From the NCBI GenBank assembly GCA_903772945.1, contig CAICTM010000915.1, forward strand, positions 1-42,831: a stretch of DNA of 42,831 nucleotides, given 5' to 3'. Positions 31,145 through 39,317 of the stretch are shown in pieces. Source of the stretch: Seminavis robusta. Its lineage: Eukaryota > Bacillariophyta > Bacillariophyceae > Naviculales > Naviculaceae. The number at the start of each line of letters is the position of its first letter. Within the stretch, counting starts at the first letter, position 1. The translations under genes and the position numbers were made by a program. A model generated the notes under the pieces. It made no database searches. It worked only from the letters and a program-made list of their open reading frames with translations, and had not been told where the DNA came from.

Positions 31145-32896
31145 ATGGCCAACTCGCCCTCCTCCTCTCAACCAACTTGTGCTCGAGACTCCCTACTATG
31201 TGAATACAAGCTTTCTGAAGAGGACATTGAGAAGTTCAAAGCAAAGTTTGGCAATAACTCCATGGAATCTTTCGAAGCTGTGGTGAACTTCATGGATCAA
31301 ATTGAGTCTTCTGGGGATTCTGTCCTTCTTCAGATGAATGAACCATTTGCACGAAACAAGCTCCTTGATGTAGTGGAGTGGAATCAACATCGTCGCTCCT
31401 TTGAAGCTGAGATGGATGACAAACGTCGTTCCTTTGAAGATAAGATGGATGACAAACGACGTTCCTTTGACACTGAGATGGATGACAAACGTCGCGCCTT
31501 TGACACTGAGATGGATGACAAACGTCACGCCTTTGACACTGAGATGGAGGAGATGCATCAGACCCACAAGGAGGTGATGGATATCGTGGAGGAAAAGCTC
31601 AAACTTCGTCGTCAAGAACGCTTTGTTGGAAGTCCTCCAGGAGACTCTCGTCCAGATGAAGTTGAAAAGCAAGTCTTCATGATTCCTAAACTGGCTAGTA
31701 TTATCAATGCCATCTTCAACATCTCCAAACGTGTACCATTCTTCTTCATGAACATCTTCCTTTATCTCAAAGCTATGATCATGATTCCAGTCAATGCCAT
31801 CTTCAACATCTCCAAACGTGTACCATTCTTCTTCATGAACATCTTCCTTTATCTCAAAGCTATGATCATGATTCCAGTCAATGCCATCTTCAACATCTCC
31901 AAAGGTGTACCATTCTTCTTCATGAACATCTTCCTTTATCTCAAAGCTACCATCATGATTCCAGTCAATGCCATCTTCAACATCTCCAAACATGTACCAT
32001 TCTTCTTCATGAACATCTTCCTTTATCTCAAAGCTACCATCATGATTCCAGTGGCCAACGACAATGGCATCCACAAGGACAACCACATCTACAATGACAA
32101 TGACAACGGCATCCACAATGACAACAGCATCCACAACGACAAGGACATTGACAACAACATCCACAATGACAAGGACAATGGCATTGACAAGGAAAAGGAC
32201 AACGACAATGACATCCACAATGACAACCACATCCACAAGGACATCAACATCCACAATGACAATGACAAGGACAACGGCATGGACAAGGAAAAGGACAACC
32301 ACAATGACAAGGACGACGACATCCACAATGACAAGGACATCCACAATGACAAGGACAACAGCATGGACAGGGAAAAGGACATGGACAATGACAACCACAT
32401 CCACAATGACAACCACAATGACAATGATGACGAGGGTGACCATGGGGTCCATAATGAGAGTGACATCAAGGATTGGCAAGAGCAACAAGATGAAGTTCAA
32501 TCCCTCTCCACAGAGGAGAACTTGGACCATGACCCTCAAATGAATCCAGCTAATGTCCTTGTTGGACTGGGTGGCTTGTCTGCTCATGATGTTGCTTCTA
32601 TCAGAAACCAAGTGGAAGAAAATTACATGTTTTGCCTACAAGGCCTTTCTGACAATGATGTTGCTTACGTCAGAGACCTAATGGAAAAGGAAATAAACAC
32701 TGCCATGTTGGAGCTCATGCATAAAAAGCGGACGGAGAGGCAGCAACGTCGAGATGAAGAAGACAGAGAATGTATCAGGCAACTGGAAGCACAGTTGGAG
32801 CATACCCGGGCTCAAAATGAGGCTCATGCTAAGCAACAAAATGATGCCTTGAATCCTGAAGTTGAGGAACCAACCAGCCCCACGCGCAGTCTTTGA
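31145..32896 (+). CDS. multi-repeat coiled-coil protein
   Basis: The ORF encodes 583 residues from ATG at 31145 (AAGATGGCC). Domains in order: a unique N-terminus (EEDIEKFKAKFGNNSMESFE); about five 11-residue repeats DDKRRSFDTEM (hendecads, a coiled-coil pattern); four 29-residue repeats NAIFNISKRVPFFFMNIFLY then LKAMIMIPV, strongly hydrophobic and encoded by 87-bp units; a region of Asp, Asn, His, Lys and Ile (IHNDNDKDNGI); two LSxxDVAxxRxxxE modules; and a basic/acidic helix near the end (RQQRRDEEDRECIRQLEAQ). I do not recognise the family. The hydrophobic repeats could be membrane hairpins, but their complementary strand reads as acidic, soluble-looking repeats, so they may be an inverted insertion tolerated in frame. 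The first and last domains resemble soluble cytoplasmic proteins. Confidence 0.65.
   Translation: MANSPSSSQPTCARDSLLCEYKLSEEDIEKFKAKFGNNSMESFEAVVNFMDQIESSGDSVLLQMNEPFARNKLLDVVEWNQHRRSFEAEMDDKRRSFEDKMDDKRRSFDTEMDDKRRAFDTEMDDKRHAFDTEMEEMHQTHKEVMDIVEEKLKLRRQERFVGSPPGDSRPDEVEKQVFMIPKLASIINAIFNISKRVPFFFMNIFLYLKAMIMIPVNAIFNISKRVPFFFMNIFLYLKAMIMIPVNAIFNISKGVPFFFMNIFLYLKATIMIPVNAIFNISKHVPFFFMNIFLYLKATIMIPVANDNGIHKDNHIYNDNDNGIHNDNSIHNDKDIDNNIHNDKDNGIDKEKDNDNDIHNDNHIHKDINIHNDNDKDNGMDKEKDNHNDKDDDIHNDKDIHNDKDNSMDREKDMDNDNHIHNDNHNDNDDEGDHGVHNESDIKDWQEQQDEVQSLSTEENLDHDPQMNPANVLVGLGGLSAHDVASIRNQVEENYMFCLQGLSDNDVAYVRDLMEKEINTAMLELMHKKRTERQQRRDEEDRECIRQLEAQLEHTRAQNEAHAKQQNDALNPEVEEPTSPTRSL
31395..31555 (+). 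repeat. 33-bp tandem repeats (11-residue units)
   Basis: About five units encode DDKRRSFDTEM with small changes (SFEDKM, AFDTEM). An 11-residue period with alternating charge fits a hendecad coiled coil. Confidence 0.85.
31703..32050. repeat. four tandem 87-bp units, open on both strands
   Basis: Units lie at 31703-31789, 31790-31876, 31877-31963 and 31964-32050 and differ by only a few bases. On the plus strand each encodes 29 mainly hydrophobic residues; on the minus strand each encodes acidic residues including EIKEDVHEEEWYTFGDVEDG. The length is a multiple of three, so copy-number change preserves both frames. Confidence 0.92.
32051..32453 (+). repeat. AATGACAA-type degenerate repeats (Asp/Asn/His-rich coding)
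   Basis: Irregular units of 6, 12 and 18 bases built on CACAATGACAAGGACAA encode IHNDNDKDNG-type sequence. The amino-acid bias reflects the repeat and produces a highly hydrophilic, probably disordered and potentially metal-binding region. Confidence 0.8.
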
Positions 32897-33052
32897 ATTG
32901 ACGTTTCCACCCTACACACCCTATGGATTCTAAACTCCCATTGGCCAAGGCTGTATCTATTAGTAGGGTAGACTCAACTGGATTGATTAAGCATACCCCA
33001 GCACAAATGGATCTGTACATTGTCGTAGATTGTGTAGTATCCTGCTGTTTGT

Positions 33053-34414
33053 TTATTCTTCGTCCGGCACTACACACTCCTCTGGCGGAAAGAATCGACT
33101 TGCTACTGCCATTGAGGATCCAATCAAAGTCATCCAAACAATACTGACAGCTGCTGGAACCCTGACAGCAAATTCGGAAAAGTGTTGTGTAGCCAATAGG
33201 TACCCAAAGGCACTTGATTTCATAGCGAATTCAATGGCAAATGTTCGACATACATCTTCTCCATAGAATGGTTTGGTCAGAAAGTATCCAGCAACTCCAC
33301 CAAGTGTGTGAAGCAATGCGGCCGATGCCTGTAATTGGAATCCTGCAGACATGATGGGTCCAGCACACCCTGCAACACTGACACCTACCAAGAGACAGGT
33401 GATCAAGACACCTAGAATGGGTGAAAAAGGCAAGATTTTCTGCACCACGTTTGGGAATTTTGCATTGAAGGTCATGCCAACAAGGATGGGTGCGAGCACC
33501 ACTTGAATTGTGGAGAGAGCAATGGCTTGCGCATTGACGGGTACAACCGTTCCCAGGAGGAGTTTTCCCATGAGTGGTGTCATGACAATGGCTAGCAGAC
33601 AGCGAATGAAGCAAACATGGAGTGAGTAGAGAGTCAATACAATAATAATATTCACGTTATTTGCCTGTCTTTCGATGGACTTACCTCCAATGGTGGTCAT
33701 TGTTGTCATGAGTACGGATAGAGCCAAATCTCCTTGTCCAATGTACGTGCAAAGATTGCTGGCTTGAGCTCCATTAATACAAGAGACCAGTACGAGTCCA
33801 GCTGCCAAGGGCGGTGAGAGCCCCATAATTTTTCCAATGGCAAACGCCAATCCTGGCATGACTCCGTAACATCCCAAAAATGCTAAAAGAACAGCAGCAG
33901 GTCTCTGAGCCACGCGTTTGAAGTCACTTGGTTTCAACGAGATTCCCATGCACAACATGAGCATTCCAATTTGTGCTGGAAATGTACTGGCAGGAATGCT
34001 CAGAAAGGTAGAAGGCCGAGCCAATGCCGTGCCTGCAGTCAGGAGTGTCCAAATGGGAAATAGATTGCAAAATGCTTGAGCGTATTTGCGAAACTTGACC
34101 ATTTGGGCTGATGGCTGTTCCTGCGGAACTGGCAGATCTTGGTCCAAGCTGGAGGTCGTACTTTCCCACAGAGCCGTGGTCTTCAGATTCTGCTTTCTGA
34201 ATGACTGTCTGAGCACAGGAGAACTTGAAATTGTCAACTTTTTCAAACTTTTCAAGCTCAAAGCAGTCTGAGCATTACTGATAGCATTGGCATTAGTAAG
34301 GGCTTGTTGGCTGAAGGAGCTGCTGGGAACCACAAAGGCAGTCACTGGGATGACATGGAATCCTGATAACACCGTCAAAGACGCTACCGTTGATAAGTAA
34401 AAGTAAACCTTCAT
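33053..34414 (-). CDS. BASS-family (bile acid:Na+ symporter-like) transporter, probably plastid-targeted
   Basis: The ORF is 453 codons, but 33592-33684 (93 nt, GTAAGT...GCTAG) is a stopless in-frame intron. Removing it restores the family motif TMTTIG-AIVMTPLMGKLL and gives about 422 residues. The N-terminus has a signal peptide followed by TAFVVPSS, similar to the diatom plastid-import junction with Phe at the first transit-peptide position, then a Ser/Lys-rich transit peptide. The core has about nine TM helices with family signatures: GMLMLCMGISLKPSDF, SCINGAQASNLCTYIGQGDL and FAIEFAMKSSAFGYLLATQHF. Plastid BASS proteins carry pyruvate or other organic anions with Na+ across the inner envelope; the substrate here cannot be read from sequence. 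It is convergent with the repeat-protein gene, about 156 bases away. Confidence 0.92.
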   Translation of the reverse strand: MKVYFYLSTVASLTVLSGFHVIPVTAFVVPSSSFSQQALTNANAISNAQTALSLKSLKKLTISSSPVLRQSFRKQNLKTTALWESTTSSLDQDLPVPQEQPSAQMVKFRKYAQAFCNLFPIWTLLTAGTALARPSTFLSIPASTFPAQIGMLMLCMGISLKPSDFKRVAQRPAAVLLAFLGCYGVMPGLAFAIGKIMGLSPPLAAGLVLVSCINGAQASNLCTYIGQGDLALSVLMTTMTTIGGKSIERQANNVNIIIVLTLYSLHVCFIRCLLAIVMTPLMGKLLLGTVVPVNAQAIALSTIQVVLAPILVGMTFNAKFPNVVQKILPFSPILGVLITCLLVGVSVAGCAGPIMSAGFQLQASAALLHTLGGVAGYFLTKPFYGEDVCRTFAIEFAMKSSAFGYLLATQHFSEFAVRVPAAVSIVWMTLIGSSMAVASRFFPPEECVVPDEE

Positions 34415-35444
34415 CTTGCTGCTTCGAAGAAAAAAGAAAATGGATTTGGGAAAAAATGATCAGATCTGGCTGCTTGTCAAGAATTCTTAGCTTCTTGATC
34501 CGACAAGACAAGGTCGATGATGTCTGTCTTTAAGATACCGTACAGTCGTACCCACCTTGGCAACACATCACTCTGAGGTTGGCGCTTTCCTTTTCCGCAA
34601 CTTGAATGGGCCATCGTGGTTGGTCGGCTTCAAAAAGGTATCTTCTGGAAAAGCTGACGTGTCAACCTGGTTGAGCTGCCAAAGTTTGGTTCCTGGAAAT
34701 CGATCTCGGCATCTTGGATGTTGCTCTTGGAACTTGGAAGCTTGCAGGCTACCATATCCTTGACTGAATAATTTTCCGTCAAGCTTGTCATGGATTCCAA
34801 CTAACTGTGTCATAGTATACCCGTACTTGTCTGCATACTAGCTAGTAAACCAAAGTCTAGCTCCTTTCCGACCTCTGGTTGTACAGTTGGAATAATTGCT
34901 GTCATGTTTGCCATACCGCTACCTGGTGGTTGCTGTCTGACGATGCCGCCCAGCCGCAGTTCTTCATGTAAGGAGGTTTAGGCTAGGAAGGATATCTACG
35001 GAAGCCAGGCTTAATAAAGCAAAGAAGAGTCAAAATCTCAGGACTCGGTTAAAAAGTGGGATCAGGAGAGACTGCGACTTTGTTCATTTGCTATATTTGA
35101 AAGTCTGACTTGACTGAAATGTTGCTTCTTGGATGGCCTTGTTGGGAGAGAATACATACTGCTGTGATGAATGCTGAGTGGAAGCAGCCTTTCTTGTACA
35201 ATGTAGATGATTGAGTCTAGTAGAGCTGGTGCTTGTCTGTGGGTTGTGGGCTGTCAAAGCTGGGGCAGGAGAGACCAGTGACTGGAAAAGTCCTGAAAGA
35301 ATTCCACGCACCCTCGGCGGAACGTCTTAACCATTCTCGATGACTTACACGCTCCCATTACCTAGCATCCATACCCATGCATAGCCAGCTTCTAATAAAG
35401 AGTGGCAGCAATCTAGCTAGCTACTAGATAGGGAATGAAGCAGG
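34415..35444. other. intergenic region with one candidate small ORF
   Basis: The right side of the BASS gene promoter lies just above 34415. Apart from the small ORF at 34568-34813 nothing clear is seen. 35084-35311 (minus) is Ser/Thr/Gln-rich without motif. CTAGCTAG strings occur near 34845 and 35412. Confidence 0.45.
34568..34813 (-). CDS. possible small protein
   Basis: An 81-codon ORF begins MTQLVGIHDKLDGKLFSQGY and continues PRCRDRFPGTKLWQLNQVDT and FLKPTNHDGPFKLRKRK. It has a plausible amino-acid balance but no recognised domain. The peptide VGIHDKL is encoded by a 22-base stretch shared with 24340-24361. It starts about 155 bases upstream of nothing obvious and ends about 154 bases before the BASS start, so it could alternatively be leader sequence of that gene. 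Confidence 0.3.
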   Translation of the reverse strand: MTQLVGIHDKLDGKLFSQGYGSLQASKFQEQHPRCRDRFPGTKLWQLNQVDTSAFPEDTFLKPTNHDGPFKLRKRKAPTSE

Positions 35445-36989
35445 ATGTCATCGCCTTCACCATCTACCGGTAACAAGCGTGGGCACACCAATGCAAAGTC
35501 TTCCAAACTACGTGGTAGCAACAAGACGAACCAGCACAACAAGAGGAAGCAGCAACGACACGCTCATCAACGCCTTCAAGCACTGCTTCGAAGATCGCAA
35601 GCCAGCAGTGCGGGCAATGAATTGATATCTTTGATCTATGAAAACCCGTCTCTGGCATGTCGCAGTGTTGACGGCGTGACTCCATTGAAAGTGCTGCTGG
35701 AATCCGGGGTCAAGTTGGACGTCATACAAGAGTTTTGCAAAAGGTTCCCACGCTCCGTGGAAACCCCCTCTCACGTCGACATCATGGAGGAGCTTCCTCT
35801 GGAGACTGCATGCTACCAACACCACAAGACCGCGCGAGGAGTCATTCCCTTTCTCGTCCAGCTAAAAGTCAATGATCTAGAAGGTAACAGCGTCTGGGGA
35901 GAACGACTCCTCACCGCGTTGAACCGCATACTAGTGTTTTGCAATGCTGCCACCCACACTGCAAAGCGACTGGAAGATATCGAAGCACTGCTTCAGGCGG
36001 TCAGTCGCACAGGGATACTAGAGTCGCAGCGTGAAGCGCAAGGGCGACTCTTGACTTGGGCGTTTCAGTGCTCCGATTGTACATACGGCGATCTACTTGA
36101 TCTCGTACTGCCGTACTGTTCCGACGCCACACACATCTCTATTTCCTATGAAAACTACACCACAGTACGGCGACAACAAGATCTTTCGGCCTCACTGGCC
36201 AAGCTAGTGCCACAACTGACACACTTGGATCTGCATGTTTGCTGGCAGGTTCGAGACCAGCATGCGTGGAGGCACTTCCTAGTTCAGGCATTGGCACAAG
36301 ATGCGAAACATCTGGAATCACTTCAACTCAAGTTTTGGAAAGAACCAAACAATGACAACGCATTGCCAGAACCTCTGCCAGGATGGATATTCAAAGCCCT
36401 CGTGGACTGCTTTGTTTCATCGTCTGCGTTTCCAAATCTTCAAGAGTTGGTACTGGAGACACGACCGGGAATTTTGGCAAAAGACCACGGAGTGGCGGAA
36501 GATCTCACAATGTCATTGGCCACCCTCCTTGGAAAGAACAATCTGCGACAATTGACAGTCATTCACTTCTGTCCCCGGTATCAACCTCTCGTTGATGCCT
36601 TACAAACCAACACTAGTCTTCAGCGTTTTGAGGTTCCTTTCTGCACCAATGCCAAACCAAAACTCCAGGCCTTGCACGACACAATCGTCCAACAAAACAA
36701 CACGACCTTGTTACATGTCAATGGGCTGCGGGAGGACCATTTATCGGAATTGATTCGACATCGTTGCAATTTGAACCGAAAGGGTCTTCGGACAGCCCAA
36801 AACCCGGATACACCTATAACAACACTTCTCGACATTGTTGCAGACGCTATGGACGACAATTGGGGATATCGAATCAGTGGTGACACCAGCGCTGGCTTTG
36901 CGTTTGCGATGCTCCGCGGATGCCCCAGCATTTGGTGTGGAGTGAAGAGACCGAAGGTCTTACGAATACATGTAGCAACCCAAAAATAG
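35445..36989 (+). CDS. diatom ankyrin/LRR-like hypothetical protein
   Basis: An intronless ORF of 514 residues starts at ATG in GGATGTCATCG. A basic N-terminus (KLRGSNKTNQHNKRKQQRHA) is followed by ankyrin-like helices (LISLIYENPSLACRSVDGVT, PLKVLLESGVKLDVIQEF, PLETACYQH). The middle part contains degenerate leucine-rich repeats (LTHLDLHVCWQV, LESLQLKFW, NLQELVLETRPG, LRQLTVIHFCPRY, SLQRFEV). The C-terminal part (TLLHVNGLREDHLSELIRHR, then SAGFAFAMLRGCPSIW) resembles the ending of a large diatom gene family with this layout. Such proteins are presumed to be protein-interaction scaffolds. No signal peptide or TM segment is seen, so it is probably cytoplasmic or nuclear. Confidence 0.8.
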   Translation: MSSPSPSTGNKRGHTNAKSSKLRGSNKTNQHNKRKQQRHAHQRLQALLRRSQASSAGNELISLIYENPSLACRSVDGVTPLKVLLESGVKLDVIQEFCKRFPRSVETPSHVDIMEELPLETACYQHHKTARGVIPFLVQLKVNDLEGNSVWGERLLTALNRILVFCNAATHTAKRLEDIEALLQAVSRTGILESQREAQGRLLTWAFQCSDCTYGDLLDLVLPYCSDATHISISYENYTTVRRQQDLSASLAKLVPQLTHLDLHVCWQVRDQHAWRHFLVQALAQDAKHLESLQLKFWKEPNNDNALPEPLPGWIFKALVDCFVSSSAFPNLQELVLETRPGILAKDHGVAEDLTMSLATLLGKNNLRQLTVIHFCPRYQPLVDALQTNTSLQRFEVPFCTNAKPKLQALHDTIVQQNNTTLLHVNGLREDHLSELIRHRCNLNRKGLRTAQNPDTPITTLLDIVADAMDDNWGYRISGDTSAGFAFAMLRGCPSIWCGVKRPKVLRIHVATQK

Positions 36990-37851
36990 CCAGCATTTTG
37001 GTTTTGAACTAGCACGGTATATTTCGTTCGCCTTGGTGTTTTGGAAGGTGCCAAAGAATAAGACGTGCTAGCTAGTAGCTTGTCAAGCTGGCTGTAGACT
37101 GTTTCCTTTCGGCAAACACGCTATACGGTAGCTAGGGTTGTGACGTCTGAATGACCTTTGCCAGCCATTCGTCTCACTTCCACAACTCCAGAAAGCGATG
37201 TCAGTTTGAGGGACACTTGCTGAATGGATTGATCATGAGTTGATGCCATCCAAAGATCAAATGGGACTGCACGTTGTTTACCGCATCCTGGAGTTAGTTC
37301 CTGTAGAGAGGTCTAACGACAAGCTTTTTGACTCCCAATCCTGTAAAGACATCTTCAAACAACTTGAGCTTCTGGGGCCCTCGACGAGCCAATCTGATGG
37401 CTCTCCGCTGGGACCTTCCTTGAGTCTCAGTTTTGTTGATCCAAGCGAAAATGAAGAGTATGGTAGCTAGAGTGCTAGAGTAAAGTAATAGAAAGCAGTA
37501 GACAGCTGTACTATTTAGCTTTGGCTTCCGTTCTCAATTTCTTTCTAGTTTGCTAGTGCTACCAGTATGGTATAAAGGGGCCACAAAGATCCTTGATGGT
37601 TCCCATTCAATGCTGTTCCAATCTACTAGACTAGCTAGGCTTGGGGGTTCCAGCATGATCAAACTCTGGCTTGATCAAGGCCATCAATTCAGTGGTAGAC
37701 AGCGCCATTGTTGCTCTCGGAGCCAGAGAAGGTTTCAATTTGGTTTATAATAATAATAATGCGGTAACTGGGCTTCCACGCTGGCAAGCTACCGCATGGT
37801 CCATGTCACGCACCTCCGAATTCGCGAACCTATGTGACTGTACATGTACTC
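36990..37851. other. intergenic region
   Basis: This holds the 3' flank of the ankyrin/LRR-like gene, one small candidate ORF at 37243-37470, and the region upstream of the second LRR gene. I searched for an upstream exon that would give the LRR protein a signal peptide or TM helix and found none. An AATAATAAT run lies near 37750. Confidence 0.45.
37243..37470 (+). CDS. possible small ORF or gene fragment
   Basis: From ATG at 37243 the ORF gives 75 residues (MPSKDQMGLHVVYRILELVP, then DIFKQLELLGPSTSQ and an acidic end). Amino-acid use looks protein-like and the acidic C-terminus ends at a stop, so this may be the 3' end of a longer gene whose start was lost. No domain is recognised. Confidence 0.22.
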   Translation: MPSKDQMGLHVVYRILELVPVERSNDKLFDSQSCKDIFKQLELLGPSTSQSDGSPLGPSLSLSFVDPSENEEYGS

Positions 37852-39036
37852 ATGATCAGTACCGCGGTACACGACTGCATTGGAACAAGACCAACCATGC
37901 TTGGAACAAGACCAACCATGCTTGGAACAAGACCAACCATGCTTGGAACACGACTGATTCTGCCACCAACGAGTCCCCCCACCATGAAACTAAACACCTT
38001 GTCCCCCACCATCTCCATCACTAGTAGCACTGCACCTGAAACCAGCCTGCCAACCTCCAGTCCATCCACTGCAAGCCCTACAAATGATCCCACTGCCAAA
38101 CCAACCTTCTCACCCACCAATGCGCCCAGTCTTCCTCCTACCGATACTGACACACCTACTAGTACGCCCACGCCGGAACCCACCACTCAGACTCCTACTG
38201 CACAACCCACAGCAGCTCCAACCACCAGCAGCCCATCTGTTGCTCCCACCACTATGGAAGTAGTTCAAATCTTTGGAACCGACTACGAGGTTGCCAGCAC
38301 GGAAGTATTGAGTTTGTCCGGTCAAGGCATTGGTGGTTCCATTCCGACAGAGATTGGTCGTTTGACCGGCTTGACATTTGCATTTCTCGAAGACAACCAG
38401 CTGACGGGGCAGTTGCCATCAGAGATAGGTCTACTAACCTCGCTGTATGCTTTGAACCTGTACATGAACGAACTCACAGGAACGATTCCTGCAGCAGCAT
38501 TGGCAACGCTGACCGATTTGACCATGTTGAGTTTGAGCAGCAATCCCTTTTCACCAGGAACGATTCCGTCCGCCGAGATTGGCTTGCTGACATCCCTGAC
38601 ACATTTGGGTTTGTCCAATGCCCAACTCACAGGCCCCCTTCCCTCGGAACTTGGCTTGTTGACAAGCTTGACTGGGTTGTGGCTCAATCAGAACCAACTT
38701 GGTTCCACAATCCCCACCGAACTAGGAATGCTCTCGACTATGTTGGAGTCTCTGTGGCTGTTTGACAACAACTTGACAGGTGAAATCCCGTCGGAAGCAG
38801 GACAAATGAAAGCTCTCAAGTACGTACGGTTGTATGAGAATGAGCTCTCTGGGCAGGTGCCTTCTGAGATCGCCATGCTTTCCAATTTGTCCATCTTGAG
38901 TGTGTCGGACAATCGCTTGCAAGATGGGATTCCGTCCAACATTTGCTCAATCCCCAATCTTGAAGCCATTTGGGTGGATTGCTCCCCCTCTCCATTTCCA
39001 GTCGAGTGCTCCTGTAGTCAGTGTGTCTGTGCCTAG
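37852..39036 (+). CDS. leucine-rich-repeat protein with Pro/Thr-rich linker, probably N-terminally truncated
   Basis: The frame opens with GTG at 37834; the first ATG is at 37852. An N-terminal segment made of three 7-residue repeats (GTRPTML) leads into a PT/PS-rich linker (SPTNDPTAKPTFSPTNAPS) and about eight plant-type LRRs (GSIPTEIGRLTGLTFAFLED, GQLPSEIGLLTSLYALNLYM and so on), ending with a Cys cluster (ECSCSQCVCA). The linker and LRR parts match the outer half of the membrane LRR protein at 5908-9254, but there is no TM helix or signal peptide here. Either an upstream exon is missed or the gene lost its 5' end and the repeat-derived start is accidental. Intact LRR motifs argue for recent origin. 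Ligand unknown. Confidence 0.7.
   Translation: MISTAVHDCIGTRPTMLGTRPTMLGTRPTMLGTRLILPPTSPPTMKLNTLSPTISITSSTAPETSLPTSSPSTASPTNDPTAKPTFSPTNAPSLPPTDTDTPTSTPTPEPTTQTPTAQPTAAPTTSSPSVAPTTMEVVQIFGTDYEVASTEVLSLSGQGIGGSIPTEIGRLTGLTFAFLEDNQLTGQLPSEIGLLTSLYALNLYMNELTGTIPAAALATLTDLTMLSLSSNPFSPGTIPSAEIGLLTSLTHLGLSNAQLTGPLPSELGLLTSLTGLWLNQNQLGSTIPTELGMLSTMLESLWLFDNNLTGEIPSEAGQMKALKYVRLYENELSGQVPSEIAMLSNLSILSVSDNRLQDGIPSNICSIPNLEAIWVDCSPSPFPVECSCSQCVCA
37881..37943 (+). repeat. three tandem 21-bp units
   Basis: Three exact copies of a 21-base unit beginning TGGAACAAGACCAACC lie at 37881-37901, 37902-37922 and 37923-37943, with a fourth partial copy starting TGGAACACGAC. They encode GTRPTML in the LRR frame. 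Confidence 0.92.
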
Positions 39037-39317
39037 TATGGTAGCAAGAGTCTAGATAGCTAAAAAGACATGTGTATACCTGTCTGGAAAGTCAACGATA
39101 TCAACTACATCTACATCTACATCTAGCTATTAGGCACTTTGTTCCGACTTCATCTCTAGCTAGCTAGCTACCGGTAGTAGCCACTTGAATAAGAGACTTT
39201 TATACGTTGCAAATAAATAGTTTACTGAGATCAAAGAAACCCAAACTAAGGGGAAGTGTTGACCCAGGACGGACGATACGGTATGAATGATCAACCCAGC
39301 CAATCAATCATCAATTT

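Noticed and set aside
31196..32611. 471-codon ORF antisense to the repeat protein
   Set aside because: Outside the 87-bp units it is poly-Val/Ile-like sequence produced by the complement of Asp/Asn codons, and the plus strand has the better N-terminus and C-terminus. The 87-bp units themselves are kept as a finding.
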